From G965267185 sp965267185 (GTDB lineage: Bacteria; Pseudomonadota; Alphaproteobacteria; UBA6615): a stretch of DNA of 64,000 bases. A program made the translations under genes and the position numbers. Under the pieces are notes generated by a model. That model was not told where the DNA came from. It worked only from the letters and a program-made list of their open reading frames with translations, and did not search any database. The stretch lies in assembly GCA_965267185.1 (NCBI GenBank), contig OZ253937.1, positions 1,860,001 through 1,924,000 on the forward strand, in the 5' to 3' direction. The number at the start of each line of letters is the position of its first letter. Position 1 is the first letter of the stretch. This document shows positions 1 through 8,496 of this stretch, one piece after another.

Positions 1-1161
1 CTACTCAACACGGACTTTCGACCCGGCCAAAACTTCACCGACAATCCACTGCCAACTATCGAAGACATCGCCGAACCTGCGTTTCGTCTATTAGATGGCG
101 CAGGGGAACGCGCCGGGGACGTCTTGCAGAAAGCGCCAACAATTACTGATGCGCTCATCGACGAAGAGTTCATCATAATTACGCGGGATATCAACAGTTA
201 CGGCAACGTTCCTTGGACGGTAGGGCTCAAATTCCTCACTGACGAAGTTTCCGGCGAAGTCGATCGCCTGCAAGTCATCGCGATCATAGGCGTAGTTATT
301 TTGATTGTGGCGGTCGCCGTGGGCTATCTTTTCGCCCGGTTTCTGAACCGAAAAATCGGGCAGCTGGCGACCGCCGCGGAGGCACTAACCGGTCTCGACA
401 TGGCCAGTATCCCAACGGTGCCCGACAGTTTTCTGAGTGAACTCTCGAACGCGGCGCGGGCCTTCAATACGATGGTCGGGGCGCTGCGATGGTTCGAAGC
501 CTACGTGCCGAAATCGCTGGTGTTACGTCTGATGCAACAGCCCGAAGAGGCCGGCCATTCGAGCGAACGGGAACTCACCATCCTGTTCACCGATATCGTC
601 GGTTTCAGCACCCTGGCGGAGGGCATGACGGCTGAGCAAACCGCCACTCTTCTAAATGAGCACTTCGAGCTTCTCGCAACCTGCATCGAGGCGGAAGGCG
701 GCACCGTCGATAAGTTCATCGGCGATAGTGTGATGGCGTTTTGGGGCGCGCCGGAGCCCTTCGAAGACCATGCGGCGCGTGCCATACGCGCCGGAGCGGC
801 CATTCAGAAAGCGATTGTTGCCGATAATTCGCGCCGAACGTCGGCCGGCGAGCCGCCCATTCGGATCAGGGTGGGAATTCACACCGGGCCAGTCGTCGTC
901 GGCAATATCGGCTCCAAGAGCCGCATCAACTATACGGTTGTCGGCGATCCGGTGAACGTCGCAGCGCGGCTGGAATCGCTATCGAAGGACTTTGGAGCCT
1001 CTGACCAGTGTGTTGTCCTCATCAGCCGGGAAACCCATGACGGGGGTGAGCTCGAACTCGGTGGGGGAAGCGAGATTACGTTTAGCGAAATCGGCGATCA
1101 CTCGGTGCGCGGCCGCTCACAGAACGTCGTTGTGTATCGCCTCCAAGCAAACTTAACCTAG
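1..1161 (+). CDS. Class III adenylate/guanylate cyclase, 3' part (5' end outside window)
   Basis: The reading frame is open from base 1, so the gene starts upstream and only its last 386 codons are present. The visible part runs from the end of an extracytoplasmic sensor region through one membrane segment (about nt 274-345, hydrophobic V/I/A/L run) and a HAMP-like linker to a cyclase homology domain (about nt 565-1100). Motifs include FTDIVGF (first metal-binding Asp), DKFIGDSVMAFWG (second metal Asp plus the purine-selecting Lys) and VGDPVNVAARLE (second purine-selecting Asp, transition-state Asn/Arg). The Lys/Asp pair is the known signature for ATP, so cAMP is the expected product. It ends 13 bp from the convergent pccB. 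Confidence 0.9.
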   Translation, partial: LLNTDFRPGQNFTDNPLPTIEDIAEPAFRLLDGAGERAGDVLQKAPTITDALIDEEFIIITRDINSYGNVPWTVGLKFLTDEVSGEVDRLQVIAIIGVVILIVAVAVGYLFARFLNRKIGQLATAAEALTGLDMASIPTVPDSFLSELSNAARAFNTMVGALRWFEAYVPKSLVLRLMQQPEEAGHSSERELTILFTDIVGFSTLAEGMTAEQTATLLNEHFELLATCIEAEGGTVDKFIGDSVMAFWGAPEPFEDHAARAIRAGAAIQKAIVADNSRRTSAGEPPIRIRVGIHTGPVVVGNIGSKSRINYTVVGDPVNVAARLESLSKDFGASDQCVVLISRETHDGGELELGGGSEITFSEIGDHSVRGRSQNVVVYRLQANLT

Positions 1162-1174
1162 GGAAATCAGCGCG

Positions 1175-2707
1175 TTAGAGCGGGATGTTGTCGTGCTTCT
1201 TCCAGGGGTTCTCGAGCTGCTTGTTCTCCAGCAGCTGTAATGCCCGGCAGAGCCGCCGGCGGGTATTCCGCGGGATAATCACATCGTCGATAAAACCCTT
1301 TTGGGCTGCCACGAACGGATTGGCAAACCGCTGCCGGTACTCCTCCGTGCGCGCCTCAATCTTCGCCGGGTCGTCGCGGTCCTCGCGGTAAATAATCTCC
1401 ACCGCGCCTTTCGGCCCCATCACCGCGATCTCCGCTGTCGGCCAGGCATAGTTAAGGTCACCACGGATATGCTTCGACGACATAACGTCGTACGCCCCGC
1501 CATAGGCTTTGCGGGTAATCACCGTGACCTTCGGCACGGTCGCTTCGGCATAGGCGAACAACAGCTTGGCGCCGTGTTTGATGATGCCGCCATATTCCTG
1601 ATCCGTCCCCGGCAGGAAACCCGGAACGTCGACGAAGGTGACAATCGGGATGTTGAAACAGTCGCAAAAACGCACGAAACGCGCGCCTTTCTTCGCCGAA
1701 TCAATGTCCAGACAACCCGCTAGAACCATTGGCTGGTTGGCGACAAAGCCCACTGTGCGCCCTTCCATCCGGCCAAACCCGATAACGATATTGCCCGCAT
1801 GATCCGGTTGCAGCTCGAAGAAGTCCCCTTCGTCTGCCACCTTCTCGATCAGCTCCTTGATGTCGTAGGGCTTGTGCGAGTCCTGCGGCACAAGCGTGTC
1901 GAGCGAAGGCTCAATCCGGTCGAAAGGATCGCTGGTCGGCCAAACCGGCGGCTTCTCCTTGTTGCTCATCGGCAGAAAATCGAAGAACCGGCGCAGTTGC
2001 TGTAGCGTATCGACATCGTTTTCAAACGCGCCGTCGGCCACACCGGACTTGGTATTGTGGGTACCCGCGCCGCCAAGCTCTTCGTGCGTGACTTCCTCGT
2101 GGGTCACCGTCTTCACCACGTCGGGACCGGTGACGAACATGTAGGACGTATCGCGCACCATGAAGATAAAGTCGGTCATCGCGGGCGAGTAAACCGCTCC
2201 ACCAGCGCACGGTCCCATGATCGCCGAAATCTGCGGAACGACGCCCGAGGCATTGACGTTGCGTTGGAATACGTCGGCGTAACCGGCGAGCGAGCCGACC
2301 CCTTCCTGGATTCGTGCGCCACCGGAATCGTTGAGCCCGATCACCGGCGCGCCGACGCTCATCGCCTTATCCATGATTTTGCAGATCTTGGCCGCGTGCG
2401 CTTCCGATAGCGAACCGCCGAATACGGTAAAATCCTGCGAGAACACGAAGACGGTGCGGCCGTTGATCGTGCCCCAGCCGACGACCACACCATCGCCGGG
2501 GATCGGTTCGATGTCGGCCGTTAGCTCGTTGGGCTCCTGAACGACGAACATATCCCATTCCTCGAATGAGTTTTCGTCGACCAGTAACTCGATGCGCTCA
2601 CGCGCCGTCAGCTTGCCTTTGGCGTGCTGCGATTCGATGCGTTTTTCACCGCCGCCCAGGCGCGCAGCCGCGCGGCGGGCTTCCAGTTCGTCGAGAATGT
2701 CCTGCAT
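1175..2707 (-). CDS. pccB: Propionyl-CoA carboxylase beta chain (carboxyltransferase)
   Basis: This 510-residue protein has the usual length of acyl-CoA carboxylase beta subunits. It carries both crotonase-fold halves: an N-terminal half with GGARIQEGVGSLAGYADVF and an oxyanion-hole glycine pair in GPCAGGAVYSPAMTDF, and a C-terminal half with AYGGAYDVMSSKH. The subunit moves the carboxyl group from biotin to propionyl-CoA to give methylmalonyl-CoA, in complex with a biotin carboxylase/BCCP alpha chain that is not in this window. Propionyl rather than acetyl or methylcrotonyl specificity is inferred from overall similarity. A perfect inverted repeat lies just upstream of the start (2717-2744). 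The gene is transcribed away from the ATP12 gene side and ends close to the convergent cyclase gene. Confidence 0.9.
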   Translation of the reverse strand: MQDILDELEARRAAARLGGGEKRIESQHAKGKLTARERIELLVDENSFEEWDMFVVQEPNELTADIEPIPGDGVVVGWGTINGRTVFVFSQDFTVFGGSLSEAHAAKICKIMDKAMSVGAPVIGLNDSGGARIQEGVGSLAGYADVFQRNVNASGVVPQISAIMGPCAGGAVYSPAMTDFIFMVRDTSYMFVTGPDVVKTVTHEEVTHEELGGAGTHNTKSGVADGAFENDVDTLQQLRRFFDFLPMSNKEKPPVWPTSDPFDRIEPSLDTLVPQDSHKPYDIKELIEKVADEGDFFELQPDHAGNIVIGFGRMEGRTVGFVANQPMVLAGCLDIDSAKKGARFVRFCDCFNIPIVTFVDVPGFLPGTDQEYGGIIKHGAKLLFAYAEATVPKVTVITRKAYGGAYDVMSSKHIRGDLNYAWPTAEIAVMGPKGAVEIIYREDRDDPAKIEARTEEYRQRFANPFVAAQKGFIDDVIIPRNTRRRLCRALQLLENKQLENPWKKHDNIPL

Positions 2708-2716
2708 GGAAAACGG

Positions 2717-2744
2717 CCCACTTGTGCGATATCTCCCAAGTGGG
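2717..2744. repeat. Perfect 8-bp inverted repeat in the pccB leader
   Basis: CCCACTTG (2717-2724) and CAAGTGGG (2737-2744) are perfect complements around a 12-base spacer. The repeat lies only 10 bp before the pccB start codon. It could be an operator or an mRNA hairpin that affects ribosome access; no T-tract follows that would make it a good terminator of the upstream gene. Confidence 0.6.
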
Positions 2745-2774
2745 TAGCAGAAAGACCGGAGTCAGACCAGCCGC

Positions 2775-3476
2775 CTAGGACTGACGGTAGAGCGCCAGGA
2801 ACCGCGCGGCGTTTTCGAGATCGGCGCGGGCGATATTCAAACGGGCCTCCGCCTCCTCATCCGCCCCCCATTGCTCCACTTGCCAGGTCTCATCCAGATA
2901 TCCGGCGGTGAAGGCGGTCTCAGCGTCGATACGGCCATGGGAAAGCGCCAACGCAACTATCAAGGAGCCGCTCGCCGTGGTGGCCAGGCTCAAGGCCGCC
3001 ATCTCGAACGCGTCATGCGCCACCACGGCCTTCCGAAGCGCTGTGAGGGTCTTAGCTGGTTGGGCAACCGGATTGATTCCGCTGGTAACCGCCAGCGGCG
3101 CGGAGAGGGTCTCTGACGCCCAATCGACGAGGGGTTGCCAGACCGTCGTCTGCCGCGTCGCGAGAGCGGCCGGGCTCTCTGCCCGATAACAGACCAGATC
3201 GGTCTCGCCATATGCCGATATCTGTTGGGAGTAGGTGTCCGGGTCCGGCGCCACGCGATCGAGAGCCGTCGTCGCGACCTGCGTGAGCGGCATACCCTCG
3301 ACCGCTATCGTGTCGCCCTGGGCTTCCCATTCGGACGCAATGGCTTCCGCCAGCGCGGCCCGGGGCACCCGCAACGGCTTGCGGGCGGGCGTTCGCACCG
3401 GCGTTTGATCGAGCATGACGGCAAACGCCGCCGCCTCCTCCGGTTCGACCGTAACGCGTTTGTAGAACCTCTGCAT
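2775..3476 (-). CDS. ATP12-family F1-ATPase assembly chaperone
   Basis: The protein begins MQRFYKRVTV and contains TPVRTPARKPLRVP and WEAQGDTI, the hallmark opening of the ATP12 family. In mitochondria ATP12 binds the F1 alpha subunit before hexamer assembly; alphaproteobacterial homologues are thought to do the same. I chose the ATG at 3476 (233 aa) instead of a longer frame reaching 3506, because family members start with M-x-R-F-Y-K. The usual neighbour in this group is a HAD hydrolase and an RluA synthase; here an AsmA-like gene stands next to it. The gene is separated by 104 bp from the AsmA-like gene and by about 67 bp from pccB. Confidence 0.85.
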   Translation of the reverse strand: MQRFYKRVTVEPEEAAAFAVMLDQTPVRTPARKPLRVPRAALAEAIASEWEAQGDTIAVEGMPLTQVATTALDRVAPDPDTYSQQISAYGETDLVCYRAESPAALATRQTTVWQPLVDWASETLSAPLAVTSGINPVAQPAKTLTALRKAVVAHDAFEMAALSLATTASGSLIVALALSHGRIDAETAFTAGYLDETWQVEQWGADEEAEARLNIARADLENAARFLALYRQS

Positions 3477-3610
3477 GAGTAGGGTGTTATCCAGCCAGAA
3501 TGACACTTATCCCGGGACGGCACCGGCCAAAGCCGACCGGCGCTGCACGAGACTGGCGGACAACATAGCCGAAGCCATGCCCAAGCCGAAGCCCGCAGGT
3601 TTCAGAGGGT

Positions 3611-5662
3611 TTAGCTACCGTTACCGCGGAGCGGCAGCAGTTGCTTTACTGCATCGATAAGCCGGTCTTCGACATCCTTGCCCGGCTCCGGTGGCGTTTC
3701 CGCCTCGGTCTGGGCATTCCAATCCACCGGTGGCTCTTCCACCACCGGCGCTTCCGCCGACTGAACGGCCTGCAGACAGGGATTGTCCTGGCTACCGAGC
3801 GATCCCAAGCTCAGAAGCGCAGCGGGCGGAAACACGACCGCGCCGACCAGGCCGCCAAGCCGCCGCAGAACAGAGAATTCGTCCGGGCTGATCGTGGGGT
3901 TGGCCACCGGGCCTCTAAGGTCGACGGGGACCGATACGTTGAGAGTCGGATTCTTGGCCGACGGTGCGACATGAAACTTGATCGTATCCTGTGACAAATC
4001 GATCTGGCCGTCACCGACCAGCCGCAGCAGCTCCGAGTCGAGCAGTGCGACACGGCTTGTCGCGACACCGTTGCGCAAGTCGAAGTCGCCGGCGACACAA
4101 TTGATCGCGGTCCAATCGGCGTCGCCAGTGCCGGCCCCTTGGAACATCTCGCTGACTCCGCCCACCAGGAGTCCGAGGCTGCCGGTTCTCACCTCACCCC
4201 CATCCATGAGGACCCGCGCATGGCCAGTTGACGAGCCGACGATTTCAGCCAACGAGAGACCCCGCCCCACAATCGAAAAATCGATGCCGCCAACACCATT
4301 GATGAACTGATCGTCGAAGATACGCGCCAACGACCGTCCTACGTCGAAATCGCGCGCTGTGAGATTGAACGCCACCGCCGGGGGGCTCACACGCGCGTTC
4401 ACCGATAAGCCGCCTGAAACGGCTCGGCCATCGAATTTGGCGCTGGCAGACGAAACGTCGAGATTTCCATTCCTGAGGTCAAACTCGAGCGCGGCTTTGC
4501 GGAAAACCAGATCGGATGCGATCAGGGTTTCGGCCACGATCGATAGCCGGGCGTTCACTTCGCGCAACGTCTCGAAAGGCAGCAGCTGGTTATCCAGCAA
4601 GCGGTCCTCTCTATCGGATGTCGCATCATCGTCCGCCTCAAGCCACGGCGTGATGTTGAGGCGGCTGGCCGTTAGGCGTCCTTCGAGATCGGTCAGTTTG
4701 TCCGATAAATCGATCACGAGATCGCCCGATACCCGGCTGTCATCGATCGCCAGCGAAAGGTCGTCCAGCGCGAATCTCTCCGCCGTGCCGTTGAGCGAGG
4801 CAACAAGACGCACCGGGCCCGCAGACGGCAATCCATCGCCGATGAAAGGCTCAAACAACGGCAGATCATCGCCCGACAAGTCGACGCGGAGAACCAGGCC
4901 CGTCGCCGCAAACGGATCGGCGATCGTCCCCGCCGCTATCGCGGTAATGCCCGCAACACTGCCGCGCAACTCGACCGGATAAGGTTCATCCTGTGCGACC
5001 AAGGCGGCGATGTTTCCAACGCGGCCTTCAAGATCGAACGGAAAACTCTCTCCCCCGCTTTCGAGCTTACCGGCTGTCTCGACGTGCATAAGAGTCTCGA
5101 GATCAGCGTCGCGCATCCGCAGCCGCTGCAACGTGAGCTTCTGGGTTTCGCGAGACCGGGCATCCCGAATGGTGACCGTTGAATCGCGAATGTCGATATT
5201 ACCAACGCGCGCCAGAGAGAATTTGGCGTCTTCGCTTTCCGCCCGAGCCAAACCGTCCGGGGTGGCAGACATGAAATCAAAATTTGTGCCGCCCCGCTCA
5301 TCGATATCGATGTTGATCTCGGCACCACGCAAGACGAGGCGCTGAATCACAATATCACCGCGCAACAACGGCCAGATAGAGACTTCTGCCGAAGCCTCCG
5401 CTGCCTTGAGCATGTCCGACGAGCTGCCGCCTGGCAGATTGGCGAGACGGACGTCGTTGACCGTGAGCGCACTAGTCTGACCAAGCTTTAATACAATATC
5501 GCCGCCGAATTCGACCTCCCGGCCGGTTTCGGCTTCGATGGCAGCGGCGATCTCGGCCCGATAGGCATTGAAGTCGGCAATAAGGAAAATTGCCGTCACC
5601 ACAGCGGCGATGGCGCCAAGGGTAACCCCCGCCAGATAGTACTTGGCTGTCCTCAAACGCAT
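3611..5662 (-). CDS. AsmA-family protein
   Basis: This 683-residue protein has one N-terminal membrane anchor (about residues 8-30) followed by a long, mostly beta-strand periplasmic region. The AsmA N-terminal pattern is clear: FNAYRAEIAAAIEAETGREV then GGDIVLKLG and LRGDIVIQRLVL. A C-terminal AsmA_2-like part covers roughly residues 400-600, and the tail is proline- and glutamate-rich. AsmA-like proteins are linked to outer-membrane lipid and protein homeostasis and are proposed inter-membrane lipid bridges, but this size class has no precise known role. It lies between an RluA-type synthase gene and the ATP12 gene, with short spacers on both sides. Confidence 0.8.
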   Translation of the reverse strand: MRLRTAKYYLAGVTLGAIAAVVTAIFLIADFNAYRAEIAAAIEAETGREVEFGGDIVLKLGQTSALTVNDVRLANLPGGSSSDMLKAAEASAEVSIWPLLRGDIVIQRLVLRGAEINIDIDERGGTNFDFMSATPDGLARAESEDAKFSLARVGNIDIRDSTVTIRDARSRETQKLTLQRLRMRDADLETLMHVETAGKLESGGESFPFDLEGRVGNIAALVAQDEPYPVELRGSVAGITAIAAGTIADPFAATGLVLRVDLSGDDLPLFEPFIGDGLPSAGPVRLVASLNGTAERFALDDLSLAIDDSRVSGDLVIDLSDKLTDLEGRLTASRLNITPWLEADDDATSDREDRLLDNQLLPFETLREVNARLSIVAETLIASDLVFRKAALEFDLRNGNLDVSSASAKFDGRAVSGGLSVNARVSPPAVAFNLTARDFDVGRSLARIFDDQFINGVGGIDFSIVGRGLSLAEIVGSSTGHARVLMDGGEVRTGSLGLLVGGVSEMFQGAGTGDADWTAINCVAGDFDLRNGVATSRVALLDSELLRLVGDGQIDLSQDTIKFHVAPSAKNPTLNVSVPVDLRGPVANPTISPDEFSVLRRLGGLVGAVVFPPAALLSLGSLGSQDNPCLQAVQSAEAPVVEEPPVDWNAQTEAETPPEPGKDVEDRLIDAVKQLLPLRGNGS

Positions 5663-5741
5663 AAGAAATCGTAGCCGAGAAACCGGCTTCGACCGCCTCT
5701 TATCGCTGAGGATTTGTCCTAGTTATTAATGGATTTTCCCT

Positions 5742-6734
5742 TCAAAACCCTAGGAAATCAGCGCCTTCCAGAACGAAACCGAGCTTGGCCCAACTGTCTG
5801 CGCAATGGCCGTCGAGCGGTGCGGTAATTTCCATCCGCTCGGCCGTTTTGGGATGGGAAAATGTCAGCGAACGGGCATGAAGGTGCAGCTTATTGGCCAA
5901 ACCGGCAACGAAGGCGGCCTTTCCCCCATATTTGCCATCTCCCACGATAGGGGTCCCCAGGGCCACACAATGGGCCCGTAATTGGTGGGTGCGCCCGGTA
6001 AGCGGGTTTAGGGCGAGCCAGGCGACTTTCTGCCCGGCCCGGTCGACGACCGTATAGCGGGTAACCGCGCTCTGGCCATCGGCCCCGGCGGGGCGCATTT
6101 TCTCGCCGCCTTGGCCGGGCGTTTTCACCAAGGGGAGATCGATACGCCCCTCGTCGCTCGCCGGGACTCCAGCGACCAACGCCCAGTAGATCTTAACCAT
6201 GTCGCGCTGGCGGAATTGGGCAGTCATTTGGCGCGCCGTCGTGGCATCCCGCGCCAACAGAAGCACCCCGCTGGTATCTTTATCCAGCCGATGAACCAGC
6301 CGCGGTTTCTCGGGCGCCTCGAACTGCAACGCGTCGAGCATCGCATCGAGGTGGCGGGTGGTCTTGCTGCCGCCCTGAACGGCCAGCCCAGCGGGCTTGT
6401 TCAGGGCAATCAACACATCGTCTCGGAACAATATGCGCGACTGCAAGTCGGCGCTGGTTTTCTCGTCGATGGCAGCGGCCGTTGCCGGACGAGCCACCTT
6501 CGCCATGGAGAGGGGCGGCAAGCGCACGGTCTGGCCTTCCGACAAACGCTGGTTGGGTTTCGCACGGCGGCCATCGACGCGTATCTGACCGGTACGCAAC
6601 CATTTCGCGAGCTGTCCGTAGGGAACGTCGGGAAGCTTACGGCGCAGCCAGCGGTCGAGCCTTACCTCATCGTCGCCCGCATCGACGCCGATATGGCGGA
6701 CCGACGGGTCCTGGCTGTTTTCCTCGACGATCAC
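5742..6734 (-). CDS. rluC: RluA-family 23S rRNA pseudouridine synthase
   Basis: This 330-residue protein has an N-terminal S4 RNA-binding domain (about residues 24-75, RLDRWLRRKLPDVPYGQLAKW) and a pseudouridine synthase domain with the catalytic Asp in VHRLDKDTSGVLLLAR. Further motifs are NPLTGRTHQLRAHC and IVGDGKYGG. The length and S4 domain match RluC/RluD, so uridines of 23S rRNA are the likely substrate; RluC is the best guess by context in alphaproteobacteria, while the exact position modified cannot be told from sequence. Its start codon overlaps the end of crcB by four bases, which implies translational coupling. Confidence 0.85.
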   Translation of the reverse strand: MIVEENSQDPSVRHIGVDAGDDEVRLDRWLRRKLPDVPYGQLAKWLRTGQIRVDGRRAKPNQRLSEGQTVRLPPLSMAKVARPATAAAIDEKTSADLQSRILFRDDVLIALNKPAGLAVQGGSKTTRHLDAMLDALQFEAPEKPRLVHRLDKDTSGVLLLARDATTARQMTAQFRQRDMVKIYWALVAGVPASDEGRIDLPLVKTPGQGGEKMRPAGADGQSAVTRYTVVDRAGQKVAWLALNPLTGRTHQLRAHCVALGTPIVGDGKYGGKAAFVAGLANKLHLHARSLTFSHPKTAERMEITAPLDGHCADSWAKLGFVLEGADFLGF

Positions 6735-7111
6735 GCGAGAACCAGCCGCATCAGGCGTAGACCGGCGAACAGCGCGAGGATGGAGACGATTACCGATGCG
6801 GCGATGTATGCCGCCAATAGCAGTGACGCACCGCGCTCATAGAGCGTCGCGACGTCGAGTGAAAAGGTCGAGAAAGTGGTAAACGCGCCAAGCACCCCAA
6901 CGGTTAACAGCGCCCGCATTTCCGCCGTCGGCGACCAGACGAGCGCCATGGTCTCGATCAACACTCCCATGAGAAACGAGCCGGTAATATTGACGACCAG
7001 GGTTCCCCAAGGAAATCCGTGCCCCATCAGTAAAGCCATGGTTACCGACACATAGTGCCGGCCTACGGCACCGATGGCGCCCCCCAGGGCTATTGCGAGG
7101 ACCAGTTTCAT
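6731..7111 (-). CDS. crcB: Fluoride efflux channel CrcB (Fluc)
   Basis: This 126-residue protein has four hydrophobic segments. Fluc signatures are present: GGAIGAVGRHYVS near the N-terminus, GTLVVNITGSFLMG (pore Asn) and GAFTTFSTFSLD (Phe-box and central Na+ site Thr/Ser). Such channels work as antiparallel dimers in the inner membrane and export fluoride. The 50-bp space before the gene is too short for a complete fluoride riboswitch and I see none of its conserved elements, so expression probably follows rarA in the same transcript. It overlaps the pseudouridine synthase start by four bases. Confidence 0.9.
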   Translation of the reverse strand: MKLVLAIALGGAIGAVGRHYVSVTMALLMGHGFPWGTLVVNITGSFLMGVLIETMALVWSPTAEMRALLTVGVLGAFTTFSTFSLDVATLYERGASLLLAAYIAASVIVSILALFAGLRLMRLVLA

Positions 7112-7161
7112 GGGGCGAAGCTAACCGCAGCCAGCGGGCGGAACAAGGCAGCCACGCGAAC

Positions 7162-8496
7162 TCATTCGCCGTCCTCGTCGGGGGCGTCTTCTGCCCCGCC
7201 CCGATCGCGCAAGCGTTGCCAGTAGGCGAGCCGCTTGGCGATTTCGCGCTCGAAACCGCGGTCGACCGGCTCATAGAAGGTTTGCCGCGCCATGTCGTCG
7301 GGGAAGTAGTTTTGCCCCGAGAAACCCTCCTCCGTTGCATGATCGTAGGCGTAGCCTTCGCCATAGCCGATATCCTTCATGAGCTGGGTCGGCGCATTCA
7401 GTATGTGCTTGGGCGGCGCCAGCGATCCTGATTGCTTGGCCATCCGCATCGCCGCCCCCATGGCGCTATAGGCGGCGTTCGATTTAGGCGCAGTGGCCAG
7501 ATACAACGTACACTGCGCCAGCGCCAGTTCGCCTTCCGGGCTGCCGATACGCTCATAGGCCTCCCACGCCGCCAGCGCCTGGGGTAGGGCCTGAGGGTCA
7601 GCCAGCCCGATATCCTCAACCGCCGCACGGGTCAGGCGGCGACCGATGAATCGCGGATCTTCACCCCCCGCAAGCATCCGCGCCAACCAATACAGAGCTG
7701 CGTCGGCGTCGGATCCGCGGATCGATTTATGGAGCGCGCTGATCAGATTGTAGTGGGCTTCTTGGCCCTTATCGTAGAGCGGCGCCCGCTTTTGTACGGT
7801 TTCTGCCAATGCCGCGGTATCAAGGACCGGCTCTTCGGGTAACAGGAACAGCTCTTCGGCCAGGTTCAAGACATAACGGCCATCGCCATCGGCCATCGCC
7901 CGCAGCGCCTCGCGGGCACCGTCGTCGAGCGGCAGCCTGCGCCCCTCCTCGGCCTCGGCCCGGCGGAGAAGCTCCTCCAAACCCTCATCGGAAATGCGGT
8001 GCAAAACGAGCACCTGGCAGCGCGACAGCAGCGCGGCGTTGATTTCGAACGACGGGTTTTCCGTCGTCGCGCCGACGAGCGTTACTGTACCGTCCTCGAC
8101 ATAAGGCAGAAATCCATCCTGCTGAGCCCGGTTGAAACGGTGAATTTCATCGATAAACAACAATGTCGAACGGCCATTAGCGCGATGGGTCTTGGCCCGC
8201 TCGAATACTTTGCGCAAGTCCGCCACGCCGGAAAACACCGCCGATAGGGGCTCGAACTCGGCATCGGAGACATCCGCAAGCAAGCGGGCAATCGTTGTCT
8301 TTCCGCAGCCCGGCGGTCCCCAAAGGATCATGCTAGCCACGCGCCCCTGGGCTGCCATACGGCCGATCGGCCCGTCGGGGCCCAACAGATGATCCTGGCC
8401 GACCGTCTCTGCCAAGGTGGTGGGCCGCAGGCGGTCGGCAAGCGGACGGTGAGCCTGATCGGCAAACAACCCCGGTTGCTGGCCGGACGCACTCAT
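7162..8496 (-). CDS. rarA: Replication-associated recombination protein A (RarA/MgsA), AAA+ ATPase
   Basis: The protein begins MSASGQQPGLFADQ, then shows the AAA+ clamp-loader-like core: Walker A GPPGCGKTTIARLLAD, Walker B LLFIDEIHRFNRAQQD and sensor 1 VGATTENPSFEI. The C-terminal tetramerisation region includes HYNLISALHKSIRGSD and the conserved YFPDDM. RarA acts at stalled replication forks with SSB. I use the ATG at 8496, 18 codons inside the longest frame: it forms an ATGA overlap with the stop of the upstream protease gene, and the extra residues look like antisense of that gene. Length is then 444 aa, normal for the family. Confidence 0.92.
   Translation of the reverse strand: MSASGQQPGLFADQAHRPLADRLRPTTLAETVGQDHLLGPDGPIGRMAAQGRVASMILWGPPGCGKTTIARLLADVSDAEFEPLSAVFSGVADLRKVFERAKTHRANGRSTLLFIDEIHRFNRAQQDGFLPYVEDGTVTLVGATTENPSFEINAALLSRCQVLVLHRISDEGLEELLRRAEAEEGRRLPLDDGAREALRAMADGDGRYVLNLAEELFLLPEEPVLDTAALAETVQKRAPLYDKGQEAHYNLISALHKSIRGSDADAALYWLARMLAGGEDPRFIGRRLTRAAVEDIGLADPQALPQALAAWEAYERIGSPEGELALAQCTLYLATAPKSNAAYSAMGAAMRMAKQSGSLAPPKHILNAPTQLMKDIGYGEGYAYDHATEEGFSGQNYFPDDMARQTFYEPVDRGFEREIAKRLAYWQRLRDRGGAEDAPDEDGE

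Noticed and set aside
1301..1723. Long plus-strand ORF opposite pccB
   Set aside because: Arg/His-rich antisense frame of a well-supported gene, typical of high-GC DNA; no family features.
7112..7161. Fluoride riboswitch ahead of crcB
   Set aside because: Only 50 bp are available and none of the conserved pseudoknot elements are visible.
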